Shown here in pieces: positions 53,193 to 62,341 of a stretch of DNA of 64,000 nucleotides (within the stretch, counting starts at the first letter, position 1; the number at the start of each line of letters is the position of its first letter). The stretch is from CAYRYU01 sp964428355 (GTDB lineage: Bacteria; Muiribacteriota; Ozemobacteria; Ozemobacterales; Ozemobacteraceae): contig CAYRYU010000034.1 of the NCBI GenBank assembly GCA_964428355.1, positions 1 through 64,000 on the forward strand, in the 5' to 3' direction. Made by a program: the position numbers and the translations under genes. Below the pieces are notes generated by a model. It was not told the origin of the DNA, ran no database searches, and saw only the letters and a list, made by a program, of their open reading frames with translations.

Positions 53193-54073
53193 ACCCCGCA
53201 ATCGGATCATCCCAACCGGAAGCCCTCATCAGACCTTTCAGGCCCGATGACTCCGCGTTGCTGCTCGAATGGCGAAACCATCCTTCCCATCGCCAACAGT
53301 CCTTCCGCAGTGATCCTATTCCGGAGGAAGAGCATCGTGCGTGGTTCGCCCGCTTCCTGGCAATGCCGGGAAATCTTGGCCTGATCCTCGAAGCCGAAGG
53401 GAAGCCTCTCGCCCAGGTCCGCTTCGAATGCGGACCTCTCCCTGGAACCGCGAGGGTCTCGGTGGCGGTATCGCCCGGCTCGGAGGGTCGCGGACTGGGT
53501 TTCAGAGTCCTTTCCGGTTCGATGGTTCTTCCCGAGGTTCTCTCCCTGGGAATCCAGCTGCGGGCGGAGACCCTTTCCTCGAACACGGCTTCGATGCGGC
53601 TGTTCCAGAAAGCCGGATTCCTTCCTGTCAGCCAGGAAAACCGGGAGGGTAAGGGATTCGTCGAATGGAGATTCCTCCCCCGTCAACATGCCCTCAGGGA
53701 AATTCCATTCAGCGTCATGGGTCTGGGCAGCTCGGTTCCGTCGGTCCTGGAAGGTCTCAAGCCATTCGGCCTGGTTCCAAGCCCGGGGAAAGCCCGGGAC
53801 CAGGCTTCCAAAGGAAACCCCGGAACGCATGCCGGAAGGGCCCGGCACCACCTCTTCCTCGTCACCCCATCGCCCTCCCTCATCCGGATGACGACCGAAG
53901 GTTTCGGAGGGCCGGTTTTCGTCCTGCATACCGACCGGCTCGAGGCATTCAACCTCCCCAGGGTTGTACTAGGGCAGTTCTCGGGCTACGCATCCCCCAT
54001 TCTTGCGCCGCATGCCCGGATCATGGATATCCTCGCTTTCTCAGGAGCACTTCTCGTTGCCGAAAAAAGCTGA
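53189..54073 (+). CDS. GNAT acetyltransferase (PseH-like) with an extra C-terminal domain
   Basis: A TTG at 53189 follows GGGAG with a 5-base gap and overlaps the pseI stop; an in-frame GTG 12 bp upstream is less well placed. Residues 12-160 are a GNAT fold: LLLEWRNHPSHRQQSF and EEEHRAWFARFLAM resemble PseH/SpsE-linked acetyltransferases, with VSPGSEGRGLGFRVLSG as the acetyl-CoA loop. It would acetylate the 4-amino sugar made by PseC. The final 125 residues (from about SVMGLGSSVPSVLEGL) form an unassigned domain with no match to the PseG hydrolase. That step is missing in the window. Confidence 0.75.
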   Translation: MNPAIGSSQPEALIRPFRPDDSALLLEWRNHPSHRQQSFRSDPIPEEEHRAWFARFLAMPGNLGLILEAEGKPLAQVRFECGPLPGTARVSVAVSPGSEGRGLGFRVLSGSMVLPEVLSLGIQLRAETLSSNTASMRLFQKAGFLPVSQENREGKGFVEWRFLPRQHALREIPFSVMGLGSSVPSVLEGLKPFGLVPSPGKARDQASKGNPGTHAGRARHHLFLVTPSPSLIRMTTEGFGGPVFVLHTDRLEAFNLPRVVLGQFSGYASPILAPHARIMDILAFSGALLVAEKS

Positions 54074-54079
54074 CACGAA

Positions 54080-54259
54080 TACCACGACGGGGGGAATGCG
54101 CCCGAATAGCCAGGATGGCGAGATTCCTGAGGGCGCGAGCCCCACGACGGGGCGAATGCGCCCGAATAGCCAGGATGGCGAGATTCCTGAGGGCGCGAGC
54201 CCCACGACGGGGCGAATGCGCCCGAATAGCCAGGATGGCGCAGTCCTTGAGGGCGCCAA
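54080..54259 (+). repeat. Three tandem 60-bp copies of a palindromic coding element
   Basis: Copies start at 54080, 54140 and 54200. Each has the stem CCCC-acgac-GGGG, then GCGCCC paired with GGGCGC around an inner GCCA-gga-TGGC. Translated in the methylase frame the unit is 20 residues (PTTGRMRPNSQDG then EIPEGAS). The last copy ends instead in GCGCAGTCCTTGAGGGCGCC, the same end as the element at 25657-25774 in the hybrid kinase. No spacers separate the copies. Confidence 0.85.
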
Positions 54260-54899
54260 CTCGCTCGAGCTTTGGAAAGGCCGCTTCGGAGACGAGTACA
54301 CCACACGAAACCTCGTCGATCACAAGCAGCGGATCCCCTTTTTCCGGTATGTCCTTGGACTCGCCTCTGGAGTCAAGACCATCTGCGAATTGGGGGCGAA
54401 CAAGGGCCACAATCTGGAAGCATTCAGGGCGATCTCATCAGATCTTTCCCTTACCGGGGTCGAGGTGAACCCTCAGGCTTTCAAGGTTCTTTCCACCCTG
54501 GAAAACGTGGCTGCGGTCCGTTCGAGTATCCAGGATTTCTCTCCCGTTTCCACGTTCGACCTCGTTTTCACCTGCGGCGTCCTGATCCATGTCCCCCCCG
54601 CCGATCTGAATGAGGTATACAACAGGATCTTCGGACTTTCGGACCGGTACATCCTTCTGAACGAATATTTCAGCCCATCCCCCGTCGAGATCCCCTACCG
54701 GGGAACCTCCGGAACGTTGTTCAAACGCGATTTCGGAACGGAGTTTCTCGAAGGCCGTGAAGATAAGTTGGAGATCGTCGACTATGGCTTCCTCTGGAAA
54801 CGGGCCCATCCCGCATGGGACAACACGACCTGGTGGCTGTTCGAAAAAAGAATGGATGCTTCCGGCCAAATCCCAGATTCGTCTTCGAGAAAGCGCTAG
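54096..54899 (+). CDS. Pseudaminic acid biosynthesis-associated methylase (SAM-dependent)
   Basis: From about ELWKGRFGDEYTTRNL the protein matches the pseudaminate-associated methylase family. TICELGANKGHNLEAF is the S-adenosylmethionine loop, FDLVFTCGVLIHVPP follows, and the family end ends in NTTWWLFEK. It probably methylates a nonulosonate or its precursor. The start is uncertain because every repeat copy carries an in-frame ATG (54096, 54156, 54216) and none has a well-spaced ribosome binding site; the frame is open upstream to 54003. The repeats add 60 residues before the enzyme domain. The stop overlaps that of the convergent peroxiredoxin gene by 4 bp. Confidence 0.85.
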   Translation: MRPNSQDGEIPEGASPTTGRMRPNSQDGEIPEGASPTTGRMRPNSQDGAVLEGANSLELWKGRFGDEYTTRNLVDHKQRIPFFRYVLGLASGVKTICELGANKGHNLEAFRAISSDLSLTGVEVNPQAFKVLSTLENVAAVRSSIQDFSPVSTFDLVFTCGVLIHVPPADLNEVYNRIFGLSDRYILLNEYFSPSPVEIPYRGTSGTLFKRDFGTEFLEGREDKLEIVDYGFLWKRAHPAWDNTTWWLFEKRMDASGQIPDSSSRKR

Positions 54900-55357
54900 G
54901 TTGCCTTCGGGGCGAGGGACCGGGCGGCTTCGAGTGCCCGCTGGACGTGCTCCCTGGCTTCCAGTTGCGAGTTGAAGATCAGGCGGATGATGCCTTCCCG
55001 GTCGATGACGTAGGTGACCCGGCCGGGGATGACCATCAGGTTCCTGGGAACCTCGAAGGCCTTGCGTACGGATCCGTCGGTGTCCGCCAGCAGGGGATAT
55101 GAAAGGCGGTGGTTGTCGGCGAACGCCTTGTGACTCGAGACGGAATCGGAACTGATACCCAGCACGACTGCTTCGGCTTCCTCGAACGCGGCAGTCATGT
55201 CGCGAAAACTGCATACCTCGATGGTGCAGATGGGGGAATCGTCCTTGGGGTAGAAAAACAGGACCACGGTCTTCCTGCCTTTGAAATCGGCCAGGGAAAC
55301 GCGGTTTCCTTCATTGTCCTTCAGGATGAAATCGGGGGCCTTGTCGCCTTCTCTCAT
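54896..55357 (-). CDS. bcp: Thioredoxin-dependent peroxiredoxin (BCP type)
   Basis: The 153-residue cytoplasmic enzyme reduces hydrogen peroxide and organic peroxides. GDKAPDFILKDNEGN is the family opening. VVLFFYPKDDSPICTIEVCS carries the peroxidatic Cys in CTIEVC with the resolving Cys five residues later, as in atypical BCP. The C-terminal part matches (SYPLLADTDGSVRKAFEVP). It ends 33 bp upstream of the J-like/TPR gene stop on the minus strand and overlaps the methylase end by 4 bp. Confidence 0.92.
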   Translation of the reverse strand: MREGDKAPDFILKDNEGNRVSLADFKGRKTVVLFFYPKDDSPICTIEVCSFRDMTAAFEEAEAVVLGISSDSVSSHKAFADNHRLSYPLLADTDGSVRKAFEVPRNLMVIPGRVTYVIDREGIIRLIFNSQLEAREHVQRALEAARSLAPKAT

Positions 55358-55390
55358 ATGTCCCTCGAAAGGAGGATGCTTTTCAACAGG

Positions 55391-56860
55391 TCAGGTGGTG
55401 GGAGGCTTTTCAGGAGGTTTTTCAGGAGGTTTTTCAGGAAGCTTTTCCGGAGGAGGGGGAGGCGGCGGGGGAATCCTCCTTTTCCTGGGGCGGATGTTGA
55501 TCGCCTGTTCGATCGGGTTTTCCGAAAGGCCCAGGATGGTCTTGATCTCGAACAGGACCTCCTGTCCGACTTTCAGGTCTTCGAGCAGGTCCTGGGAAAG
55601 GGATGCGAACGGGAAAACGATTTCCCGGCCGCCGCTGGTGGCGATCTTTCCGATCCTGCGTTTCTCATCGAACCGGATTATGGTGCCCGGAAGGGTATCT
55701 GCCTGATCCGCGGCTTCGATCCGCTCGACCTGGACCGCGATGATCCCGACCTTGTCCTTGACGACCCCGAACCTGATCGCGTCACCCTTTCGAAGGGTAT
55801 CCTGGTCTTCCACCGAAAGAGCGCTGAAATGGAGAAGGACCTCGGGATACTCCGGGCAGGAGGCGACCCCGATCCCGGTTTCGGTGTTGAACCACTTCAC
55901 CACACCCTCCACAACCGCATCAGGGGTGGGATCATTGATTATCTCCTCCACTGTCGAACCCACATCCTGCTTTATCTGCCTGATCTTTTCCAAGAGCTGG
56001 ATCACTTCGGGCTGATCGGCCCGGCTCTTGAGCGACTCATCCAGGGTCTGGATGGCAAGCCCCAGGAGCCGCTTCTTGAAATAGACCAGGCCGAGGAAAA
56101 GAAGGGCTGAAGAGTCTCCGGGAGCATTCCGGAGAGCTTCCAGAAGGTGGGCTTCCGCATCCTCGAGCTGTTCGAGCTCATAAAGGACGCCCCCGACGTC
56201 CCGGTGGTATTCGGCCTTGTATGGATACTGCTCGAGAAGGTTGTTGTAGACTTCCAGCGCCTCCTCGAACCATTTCATCTTCGAATAGGTGTCCGCGAGC
56301 AGTTCCTGGGCCTGGAGATTCCTGGGGTCGACCTTGAGGGTTTCCTTGAAACCTTCGGCGGCATCGAGGAAATGGGTATCGGCTTTTTCATCTTCATGGA
56401 GCAGCCGGAACAGGTCTCCAAGATACCAATGGAACATGGGGTTCTTCTTGTCGAGCTGGAGACCCTGTTGGAAGCTCCTTATGGCATCGTCGAACTGCTT
56501 GGACAACTGGTATGCCAACCCGAGGGTTTCGTAGAACTCCGGTTGCCGGGGGTTGATCCTGAGACATTCCTTCAGGATCTGGATCGAATCGGCGTGTTTC
56601 CCTTCCGAAAGCGCGGTAACCGCGGCGTCAAACTGCTTTTCAAGGTTCTCGAGGAAGGTCCGCAGGTTTCCGTCGTATTCCGCCCTCTTTCCCTCGTCGC
56701 AAAGGATATCGAAGGCATCCTTGAGTTCCTTGAGTTTGGAGATGTTCGCGAGGGGGCTGTCGGATACGAAAAGATCCGCGTACATTTTATTGAAGGCCTT
56801 CTGGATGTCCTCGAACGACGCGAAGTTCGGGAGACCGAAAAGCTGGTAGAAATTTTGCAT
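55391..56860 (-). CDS. J-like/TPR/double cold-shock-domain protein
   Basis: The 489-residue protein joins three modules. Residues 1-70 look like a J-domain (YQLFGLPNFASFEDIQKAFN, then LKELKDAFDILCDEGKRAEY) but the essential HPD is replaced by a VSDSP stretch, so DnaK stimulation is doubtful. Residues 75-300 are about six TPR units (ILKECLRINPRQPEFYETLG, for example). Two cold-shock-like beta-barrels follow: EGVVKWFNTETGIGV near 315 and GTIIRFDEKRRIGKIA near 390. The end is proline-rich (PPPPPPPP, then repeats of PEKP). A strong promoter lies 27 bp before the ATG. It may be an RNA-binding scaffold; the architecture is unusual and the role unknown. Confidence 0.7.
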   Translation of the reverse strand: MQNFYQLFGLPNFASFEDIQKAFNKMYADLFVSDSPLANISKLKELKDAFDILCDEGKRAEYDGNLRTFLENLEKQFDAAVTALSEGKHADSIQILKECLRINPRQPEFYETLGLAYQLSKQFDDAIRSFQQGLQLDKKNPMFHWYLGDLFRLLHEDEKADTHFLDAAEGFKETLKVDPRNLQAQELLADTYSKMKWFEEALEVYNNLLEQYPYKAEYHRDVGGVLYELEQLEDAEAHLLEALRNAPGDSSALLFLGLVYFKKRLLGLAIQTLDESLKSRADQPEVIQLLEKIRQIKQDVGSTVEEIINDPTPDAVVEGVVKWFNTETGIGVASCPEYPEVLLHFSALSVEDQDTLRKGDAIRFGVVKDKVGIIAVQVERIEAADQADTLPGTIIRFDEKRRIGKIATSGGREIVFPFASLSQDLLEDLKVGQEVLFEIKTILGLSENPIEQAINIRPRKRRIPPPPPPPPEKLPEKPPEKPPEKPPTT

Positions 56861-56886
56861 GGACCATTTCCCCCTGGAGCGGGAAG

Positions 56887-56917
56887 ATTATATCACAAAG
56901 GTTCCCCATCACCGCAA
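56887..56917 (-). promoter_or_regulatory. Extended -10 promoter for the J-like/TPR gene
   Basis: On the minus strand the -10 TATAAT (56892-56887) is perfect and preceded by TGA, giving an extended -10. A TTGCGG lies 19 bases upstream as a weak -35. Transcription would start near 56881 and leave about 20 bases of leader. Confidence 0.6.
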
Positions 56918-57018
56918 AATTTCTCGGAAAACACGGACGTCAGCCAGCTATAGTGCCCGTGGCAAATGGCCGGTCGCGGGAAAGCCCCCCCGGGAATCAC
57001 CCCATCCCATTGGGAATA

Positions 57019-57047
57019 TTGAAAATGGAGCGGTTAGAAGGTAAAGT
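57019..57047 (+). promoter_or_regulatory. Sigma-70-type promoter for the LptF/G gene at 57084
   Basis: The -35 TTGAAA (57019-57024) and -10 TAAAGT (57042-57047) are 17 bases apart, 36 bp before the start codon. The 223-bp region between the divergent genes otherwise shows no coding sequence. Confidence 0.45.
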
Positions 57048-57083
57048 GAAGGACATCAAGCAGGAGGGGGGGCACAGGGGGAA

Positions 57084-58187
57084 ATGGCTTTCGGTCTGAA
57101 AACCATAGATCGTTACGTGATTTCCGAACTCCTCCAGTCGTTTCTCTTCGGGATGGCTTTTTTCGTTGCCATCTGGCTCATAGACCTGATGATGGACCTG
57201 ATCAACCTGATATTTTCCAAGGGAGTCCCCCCGACCGTGGTGGGGCTCTTCTTCCTTTACAGCCTTCCCCCGACTCTGGTGATCAGCTTCCCGATGGCGC
57301 TGCTGCTTTCGAACCTCGTCGCTTTCAGCCGCCTTTCGTCCGACTCCGAGATCACGGCCATGAAGGCGGGAGGGTACAGCTTCACCCGGATCGTGACTCC
57401 CGCGATCCTCGCGGGCCTCTTCATAACCGCACTCACCTTCCTTTTCAACGAGAAGGTTGTCCCCGTCTCGAACGACAAGTTCAGCAAACTTTTCCGACGG
57501 GAGGTCACCTTGAAAAGGCCCCTTCCGAAAGTCTCGGAAAACCGCTTCTTCGAGGCGGGGCCGGGCAGGAAATTCTTCGTCCGCAGGTATGATTCCATCA
57601 CCAAGGACATGTTCGGGGTGATCATGTATGAGGGCCAGCCCCAGAACTTCCCCCGGATCATCGAGGCGGAGAAGGCCCGGCTGGAAGAGAGCCAGTGCAC
57701 TTTTTTCAACGGCCGAATTTCCGACCTGAACAAGACCGGTGCGGATTACCACTACACGTACTACCAGAAAATGGAGTACCCGATCGACACCCACTACGTT
57801 AACCCCGACGATGTTCCAGACAACAAGAATTCCAGGCGGATGAACCTCAGGGAGCTCTGGTACTACATCCAGGAACTCGAAGCGAAGGGACTTTCCCAGA
57901 AGGCCTTGAACCAGAACTGGATCGAGTTCTGGACCAAGACCTCGATCCCGTTCGCCAGCCTGATTTTCGTCCTGATCGGGGCTCCCCTGGGCTCTCAGAG
58001 CTCGCGCGGGGGAACGGGAATCGGAATCGGCCTCTCGGTCGTCATCATTTTCCTCTACTACGTCATCTTCGCCGCGGGAAAGGCATTCGCAAACGGTGCG
58101 TATCTATCCCCGTTCACCGGAGTCTGGCTTCCCAACTTCGTCATAGGAGGCGTCGGCCTGTGGCTGATCTTCCGTTACAAGGCATAA
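57084..58187 (+). CDS. LptF/LptG-family (YjgP/YjgQ) permease, second copy
   Basis: The 367-residue protein has the same six-segment layout as the 44194 gene: TIDRYVISELLQSFLFGMAF and FPMALLLSNLVAFSRLSSDSEI at the N-terminus, a periplasmic jellyroll, and TSIPFASLIFVLIGAPLGSQ at the C-terminus. It could be the partner of the first copy in an LptB2FG transporter, although the two genes are 12 kb apart. GGGGG-rich sequence before the ATG serves as a ribosome binding site. argS follows 34 bp later. Confidence 0.85.
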   Translation: MAFGLKTIDRYVISELLQSFLFGMAFFVAIWLIDLMMDLINLIFSKGVPPTVVGLFFLYSLPPTLVISFPMALLLSNLVAFSRLSSDSEITAMKAGGYSFTRIVTPAILAGLFITALTFLFNEKVVPVSNDKFSKLFRREVTLKRPLPKVSENRFFEAGPGRKFFVRRYDSITKDMFGVIMYEGQPQNFPRIIEAEKARLEESQCTFFNGRISDLNKTGADYHYTYYQKMEYPIDTHYVNPDDVPDNKNSRRMNLRELWYYIQELEAKGLSQKALNQNWIEFWTKTSIPFASLIFVLIGAPLGSQSSRGGTGIGIGLSVVIIFLYYVIFAAGKAFANGAYLSPFTGVWLPNFVIGGVGLWLIFRYKA

Positions 58188-58221
58188 ACAACCGCGGCAT
58201 TCCAGCACAAGGAGCCCAACA

Positions 58222-59991
58222 ATGAGAACCGTCCTCACCGAGGTCATTACATCGGCCCTGGCACCCCTCTTCGAGACGTGGGGTCTGCCGAACCCCACCG
58301 TCGAGCTGCAGGTCCCGCCCGACCCGGCGAAGGGGGATTTCGCGCTCAACACCGCGATGAAATATGCGAAACTGGTCAAGCGTCCCCCGATCAAACTGGC
58401 GCAGGAGATGGCGGAGCGGCTTTCGGGGACGGGGGAATGGTTCGCATCGGTGGAGGCGGCACCTCCGGGGTTCTTGAACCTGAAGCTGAAGGAAACAGCG
58501 ATCGCGAAGGTTTTGACAGGGTTTTCGACCGATCCCGACGCGGCGCTGAAACGTGCCGGGCCGCAAAAAACGGTGGTACTCGATTATTCGAGCGTCAACA
58601 TCGCCAAGCAGATGCACGTCGGGCATCTCAGGTCCACCATCATCGGCGACGTCCTGACACGTGTTCTCGTGGCACGGGGGGACAAGGTCATCAGGCAGAA
58701 TCATCTCGGAGACTGGGGCGTTCCGATGGCCCTTGTAATCTGGAAGACCGCTCCCGAGATACGCGAGTGCGAGGCGGCCGGCCGCAAGCTCGAAGAGGAG
58801 CTGACACTGACGAAATTGGAGACCCTGTACAAGGAAGCCACCCGCGCGGCCGAGCAGGACCCCTCCGTCGCCGAAGCGGCGCGGCAGGTTCTCGTAAGGC
58901 TCCAGGGCGGGGAAACCGGTCTTCTCGAGGACTGGCGGAAGATCACGCGCGTCTCGATGGCCGAGGTCTACCGGATCTACCAACGCCTGGGAGTGCTGCT
59001 CACTCCCGAGGACGAGGCCGGGGAAAGCTTCTATCGTGACCGCCTCGCCGAGACTGTACAGGCGGTCAAGGATTCCGGGAAGGCGGTCGAATCCAGGGGT
59101 GCGCAGTGCGTCTTCCTCGAGCAGTTCAAAGCAAAGGATGGAAGCCCTCTTCCCGTGATCATCCAGAAGTCCGACGGTGGTTTCAACTACGAGACCTTTG
59201 ACCTGGCCGCCATCCGCTACCGAATCAACACCCTCGGGGCGCACCGTGTCATATACGTCACCGATGCGCGTCAGGGCCTGCATTTCGCCCAGGTGTTCGA
59301 GGTGGCGAAGGTGTGCGGCTGGACCGACCGGGCCGGAACGAAAGTGGACCTCGAGCACGTTCCCTTCGGCACCATCCTTGGGGAGGACGGAAAACCTTTC
59401 AAGACGCGCAGCGGTGAAAACGTGAAGCTGTCCGACCTGTTGAATGAAGCGGTGGAAAGGGCCTACTCCGTGGTCAAGGAAAAGAACGCCCAGCTTTCCG
59501 AGGAGCGGAAACAGGCCGTTGCCGCAGCGGTAGGAATTGGCGCCGTGAAGTATGCGGACCTTTCCCAGAACCGGAACAACGACTACGTCTTTTCCTTCGA
59601 CCGGATGCTTGCCTTGAACGGGAACACCGCGCCATACCTCCAGTATGCCCATGCCCGCATCTGCTCGATCTTCCGCAAGGCCGAGCGCGAGGGAAAAGGA
59701 AAAGGAGGTCCGATCGTTCTTGGAAGTCCCGCCGAAAGAGCGCTTGCACTCAGACTGCTCGACTTCCCCGTCGTCGTCGCGGCCGTGAGCCAGGAGCTCA
59801 GACCTCATTCCCTCTGTAACTTCCTGTACGAACTCGCAACCGCATTTTCCACATTCTACGACCAGTGCCCGGTGATGGGCTGCGATGACCCTTCCACCCA
59901 GGCTTCCCGGTTTTCCCTGTGCGATATAACCCGGCGGATACTCGCCAGGGGCCTGGGCCTGATGGGGATCGAAGCCCCGGAGGAAATGTAG
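58222..59991 (+). CDS. argS: Arginyl-tRNA synthetase
   Basis: It charges tRNA-Arg in the cytoplasm. The 589-residue length is standard. The N-terminal additional domain (residues 1-100) is followed by SSVNIAKQMHVGHLRSTIIGD, the class I HIGH region. DAGQLHF is replaced by DARQGLHFAQVFEVAK. The LEHVPFGTILGEDGKPFKTR stretch marks the KMSK-region loop, as in ArgRS types lacking a canonical KMSK. The C-terminal DALR domain has LQYAHARICSIFRKA. AAGGAG precedes the ATG. The TPR gene begins 1 bp after its stop. Confidence 0.95.
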   Translation: MRTVLTEVITSALAPLFETWGLPNPTVELQVPPDPAKGDFALNTAMKYAKLVKRPPIKLAQEMAERLSGTGEWFASVEAAPPGFLNLKLKETAIAKVLTGFSTDPDAALKRAGPQKTVVLDYSSVNIAKQMHVGHLRSTIIGDVLTRVLVARGDKVIRQNHLGDWGVPMALVIWKTAPEIRECEAAGRKLEEELTLTKLETLYKEATRAAEQDPSVAEAARQVLVRLQGGETGLLEDWRKITRVSMAEVYRIYQRLGVLLTPEDEAGESFYRDRLAETVQAVKDSGKAVESRGAQCVFLEQFKAKDGSPLPVIIQKSDGGFNYETFDLAAIRYRINTLGAHRVIYVTDARQGLHFAQVFEVAKVCGWTDRAGTKVDLEHVPFGTILGEDGKPFKTRSGENVKLSDLLNEAVERAYSVVKEKNAQLSEERKQAVAAAVGIGAVKYADLSQNRNNDYVFSFDRMLALNGNTAPYLQYAHARICSIFRKAEREGKGKGGPIVLGSPAERALALRLLDFPVVVAAVSQELRPHSLCNFLYELATAFSTFYDQCPVMGCDDPSTQASRFSLCDITRRILARGLGLMGIEAPEEM

Positions 59992-59992
59992 C

Positions 59993-62307
59993 ATGCGCCT
60001 TTGCCCAACCTGCTCCTCGCCGATCGAGAAGGGTCGCTTCTGCGGAAAGTGCGGCGGTAGGGTTCCCGATACCGGTAAGGCAATATCCCAAAGGCCGGTC
60101 GAGAAGGCCCCCCCGGCCACCTCCGAAGCCCCCCCCAGTCCGGNNNNNNNNNNNNNNNNNNNNNNNNNNNNNNNNNNNNNNNNNNNNNNNNNNNNNNNNN
60201 NNNNNNNNNNNNNNNNNNNNNNNNNNNNNNNNNNNNNNNNNNNAGGCACTATTCCGAGGGACTGGCCTCGTTTCCCGAAGACACGGATCTCCGTCTCGGG
60301 TTGGGGAAGGCCTATCTAGGCACCAACGAGCGGGGTAAAGCCCTTCTGGAATTCGAAAGAGCCCTGCAGCAGAATCCCAATCTTCCGGAGATCCTCCTCG
60401 AAATGGGAAAGCTCTACGGCATGATGGGGATGGAAGACAAAGTCGAGGAGATGTTCGAGAAGATCCGCAACCAGAATTTGAGAAACGGTGAGATCTTTCT
60501 CGAGATCTCCCGCCATTACCAGACCAGGGGAACTCCCGAAAAAGCGCTCCAGTATCTGGAACGGGCCAGGGAATGCAGCCCCCACAACCCCGACGTGGTC
60601 AAGACCCTTTGCGAGGTGGTCGAATCCCAGGGCGATTTCCAGCGCGCAATGGATGAGTATGAGAATTTTCTGACCGGGATGCCCAAAGCCGAATGGGCTC
60701 TTTTCGGGCTCGTCCGCAGCGCTATGACCCTTGGGGAGTTCGCCAGGGTGGCCAAGGCACAGAAAGCGATCCTCGATCTGGGGAACGAGACTCCCGAGGG
60801 CTGGTGCGATTTCGGGGAGACCCTGATCAAGCTTCACAAGTTCAAGGAGGCCGAAAAAGCCTTCGAAACCGCCGCCAGGATTGACCCCACCTGCATCAGG
60901 GCCTACCAGGCTCCGGAACTCATCCGGTTCGAGAAGGCCCGGGCGGAGGGGGAAAAGCTTTTCCAGCAGGGCAAGGAAGCCCTCCAGAAGAAATTCCTTC
61001 TGACCGCGGTCGACCGCTTCGAGAAGGCCCTTTCTCTGGTCCCGAAGAAGGTTGCATGGATGAGGCTCCTCGCCGAGGTATGCCTCCGGATCGGATCCCT
61101 GAACAGGGCATCAGAGCTCCTTTCCAAGGTCCGTTCACACGAGCCCAACGATTTCTGGGTTGGATTCCAGCTCGCAAGGGTGTACGAGCACGAGGAAAAG
61201 ATCCAGCTGGCCATCGAACTTCTCAGCTCCGTGCTCAAGGACAACCCCTCCGACATCGATGCCCACATCCTCCATCTGAGGTTGAAACGGAGCCAGATCC
61301 AGGGTGAGAGGTTCGAGAAGGACATGCTCAATACCCTTATCCGGAATCTCAACGCCGAACTTGCCCCCCTTCGAAAGGTTGGACCCGTCCCTCTTCTCGT
61401 GGAGGGGTTCGCCAACTTCATATTCGGATTCGGAACCCGTTTTCAGGGGGAAGCCCTTCGAAGGGCGGAGGAGCTGTTCGACTCGGTCATACGTGGATAC
61501 GAAAACAATATCCTTGCCAATCGTGGACTTTCGCTCGTCTACCGGGTCCAGGGGGACGTCAGGAAGGCCACCATGCACCTCCAGGAAGCCGTTAAGCTGA
61601 GCTCCGACCCGCACGTCATCTATTCTTTGGCCAGGCTCAACGAGAATTTCCAGGCATACGCCGAAGCCCGGAAGTGCTACACATCCCTCAAGAACCTCTT
61701 CCCCGAAAACGGATTGTACCGTCGGCGGATCCTGGAAATGATGGACAAGGAGTCTCATGGCGGAGGAAAGAACGAACTGGTGGATTTTCTCGGTTCCGCG
61801 CAAGAGCAGGTCAAGGCTGACGCGAACCAGCCCTGGCTCCTGTACGAAATCGCGTGGGCACAGACCCTCATCGCCCGCGGATCCCCCCAGAAGGACGAAT
61901 GGTCGAAGAGGGCACTCCTTTCCTGGAACAAGGCGAATGCTCTGACCGATCCTCCACCGTGGATCCGATGGGGGTTCATGGAGGCACAGGTCGAATTCCT
62001 GAAGGGAGCAGAAAGGTACAAGGCCCTGAACCAGAATTTGAAGATCTGCGAGAAGCTGTCGCGGGAGTTTCCCGACCTCTCCGCGGCTCACCGGTACATG
62101 GGCTCGTGCTATCTTGGATTCGATGACCTCGCGCAATCGGAGCGTGCTCTCAAACACCTGGAGGTGGCGGCTTTTTTGGAACCCACTTCCGCCGAAAACC
62201 TTCTTCAACTGGCCCGAACGTACCGCGACCTGGGGAAATCCGCCCGGGTCGATGCGGTTCGCTATGCCATGATTCTCTGGGAACCGGAACTGGCACTGAA
62301 AATTTAG
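59993..62307 (+). CDS. Zinc-ribbon TPR protein, interrupted by an assembly gap
   Basis: The N-terminus MRLCPTCSSPIEKGRFCGKC is a zinc ribbon with CPxC and CGKC pairs. A Pro/Ala-rich linker runs into a 100-N gap (60144-60243). After the gap about 680 residues of TPR units continue (for example GKAYLGTNERGKALLEFERA and KPLYGMM-type helices; MKWFEEA-like repeats are absent). The two parts belong to one gene if the real gap is 2 mod 3 bases long, because with 100 Ns the frames differ by one. GGAGG lies 9 bases before the ATG, and argS ends just before it. It is probably a cytoplasmic scaffold. Its C-terminus has about 15 TPR-like repeats ending at MILWEPELALKI. Confidence 0.7.
60144..60243. other. 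Assembly gap (100 N) inside the zinc-ribbon TPR gene
   Basis: One hundred Ns after a Pro/Ser-rich linker. Both flanks are coding, but they are one base out of frame across 100 Ns. If the gene is intact the true gap is congruent to 2 modulo 3. Confidence 0.95.
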
Positions 62308-62335
62308 TTGCAAACCAGTCGAATTGAGGTATGAT
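62308..62335 (+). promoter_or_regulatory. Sigma-70-type promoter for the rsbW leader
   Basis: The -35 TTGCAA (62308-62313) and -10 TATGAT (62330-62335) are separated by 16 bases, just after the TPR gene stop. Transcription would start near 62342. Confidence 0.55.
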
Positions 62336-62341
62336 GAAGAG

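Noticed and set aside
54080..54259. Possible CRISPR array
   Set aside because: The 60-bp units are directly adjacent, with no unique spacers, and they are in frame with a coding sequence.
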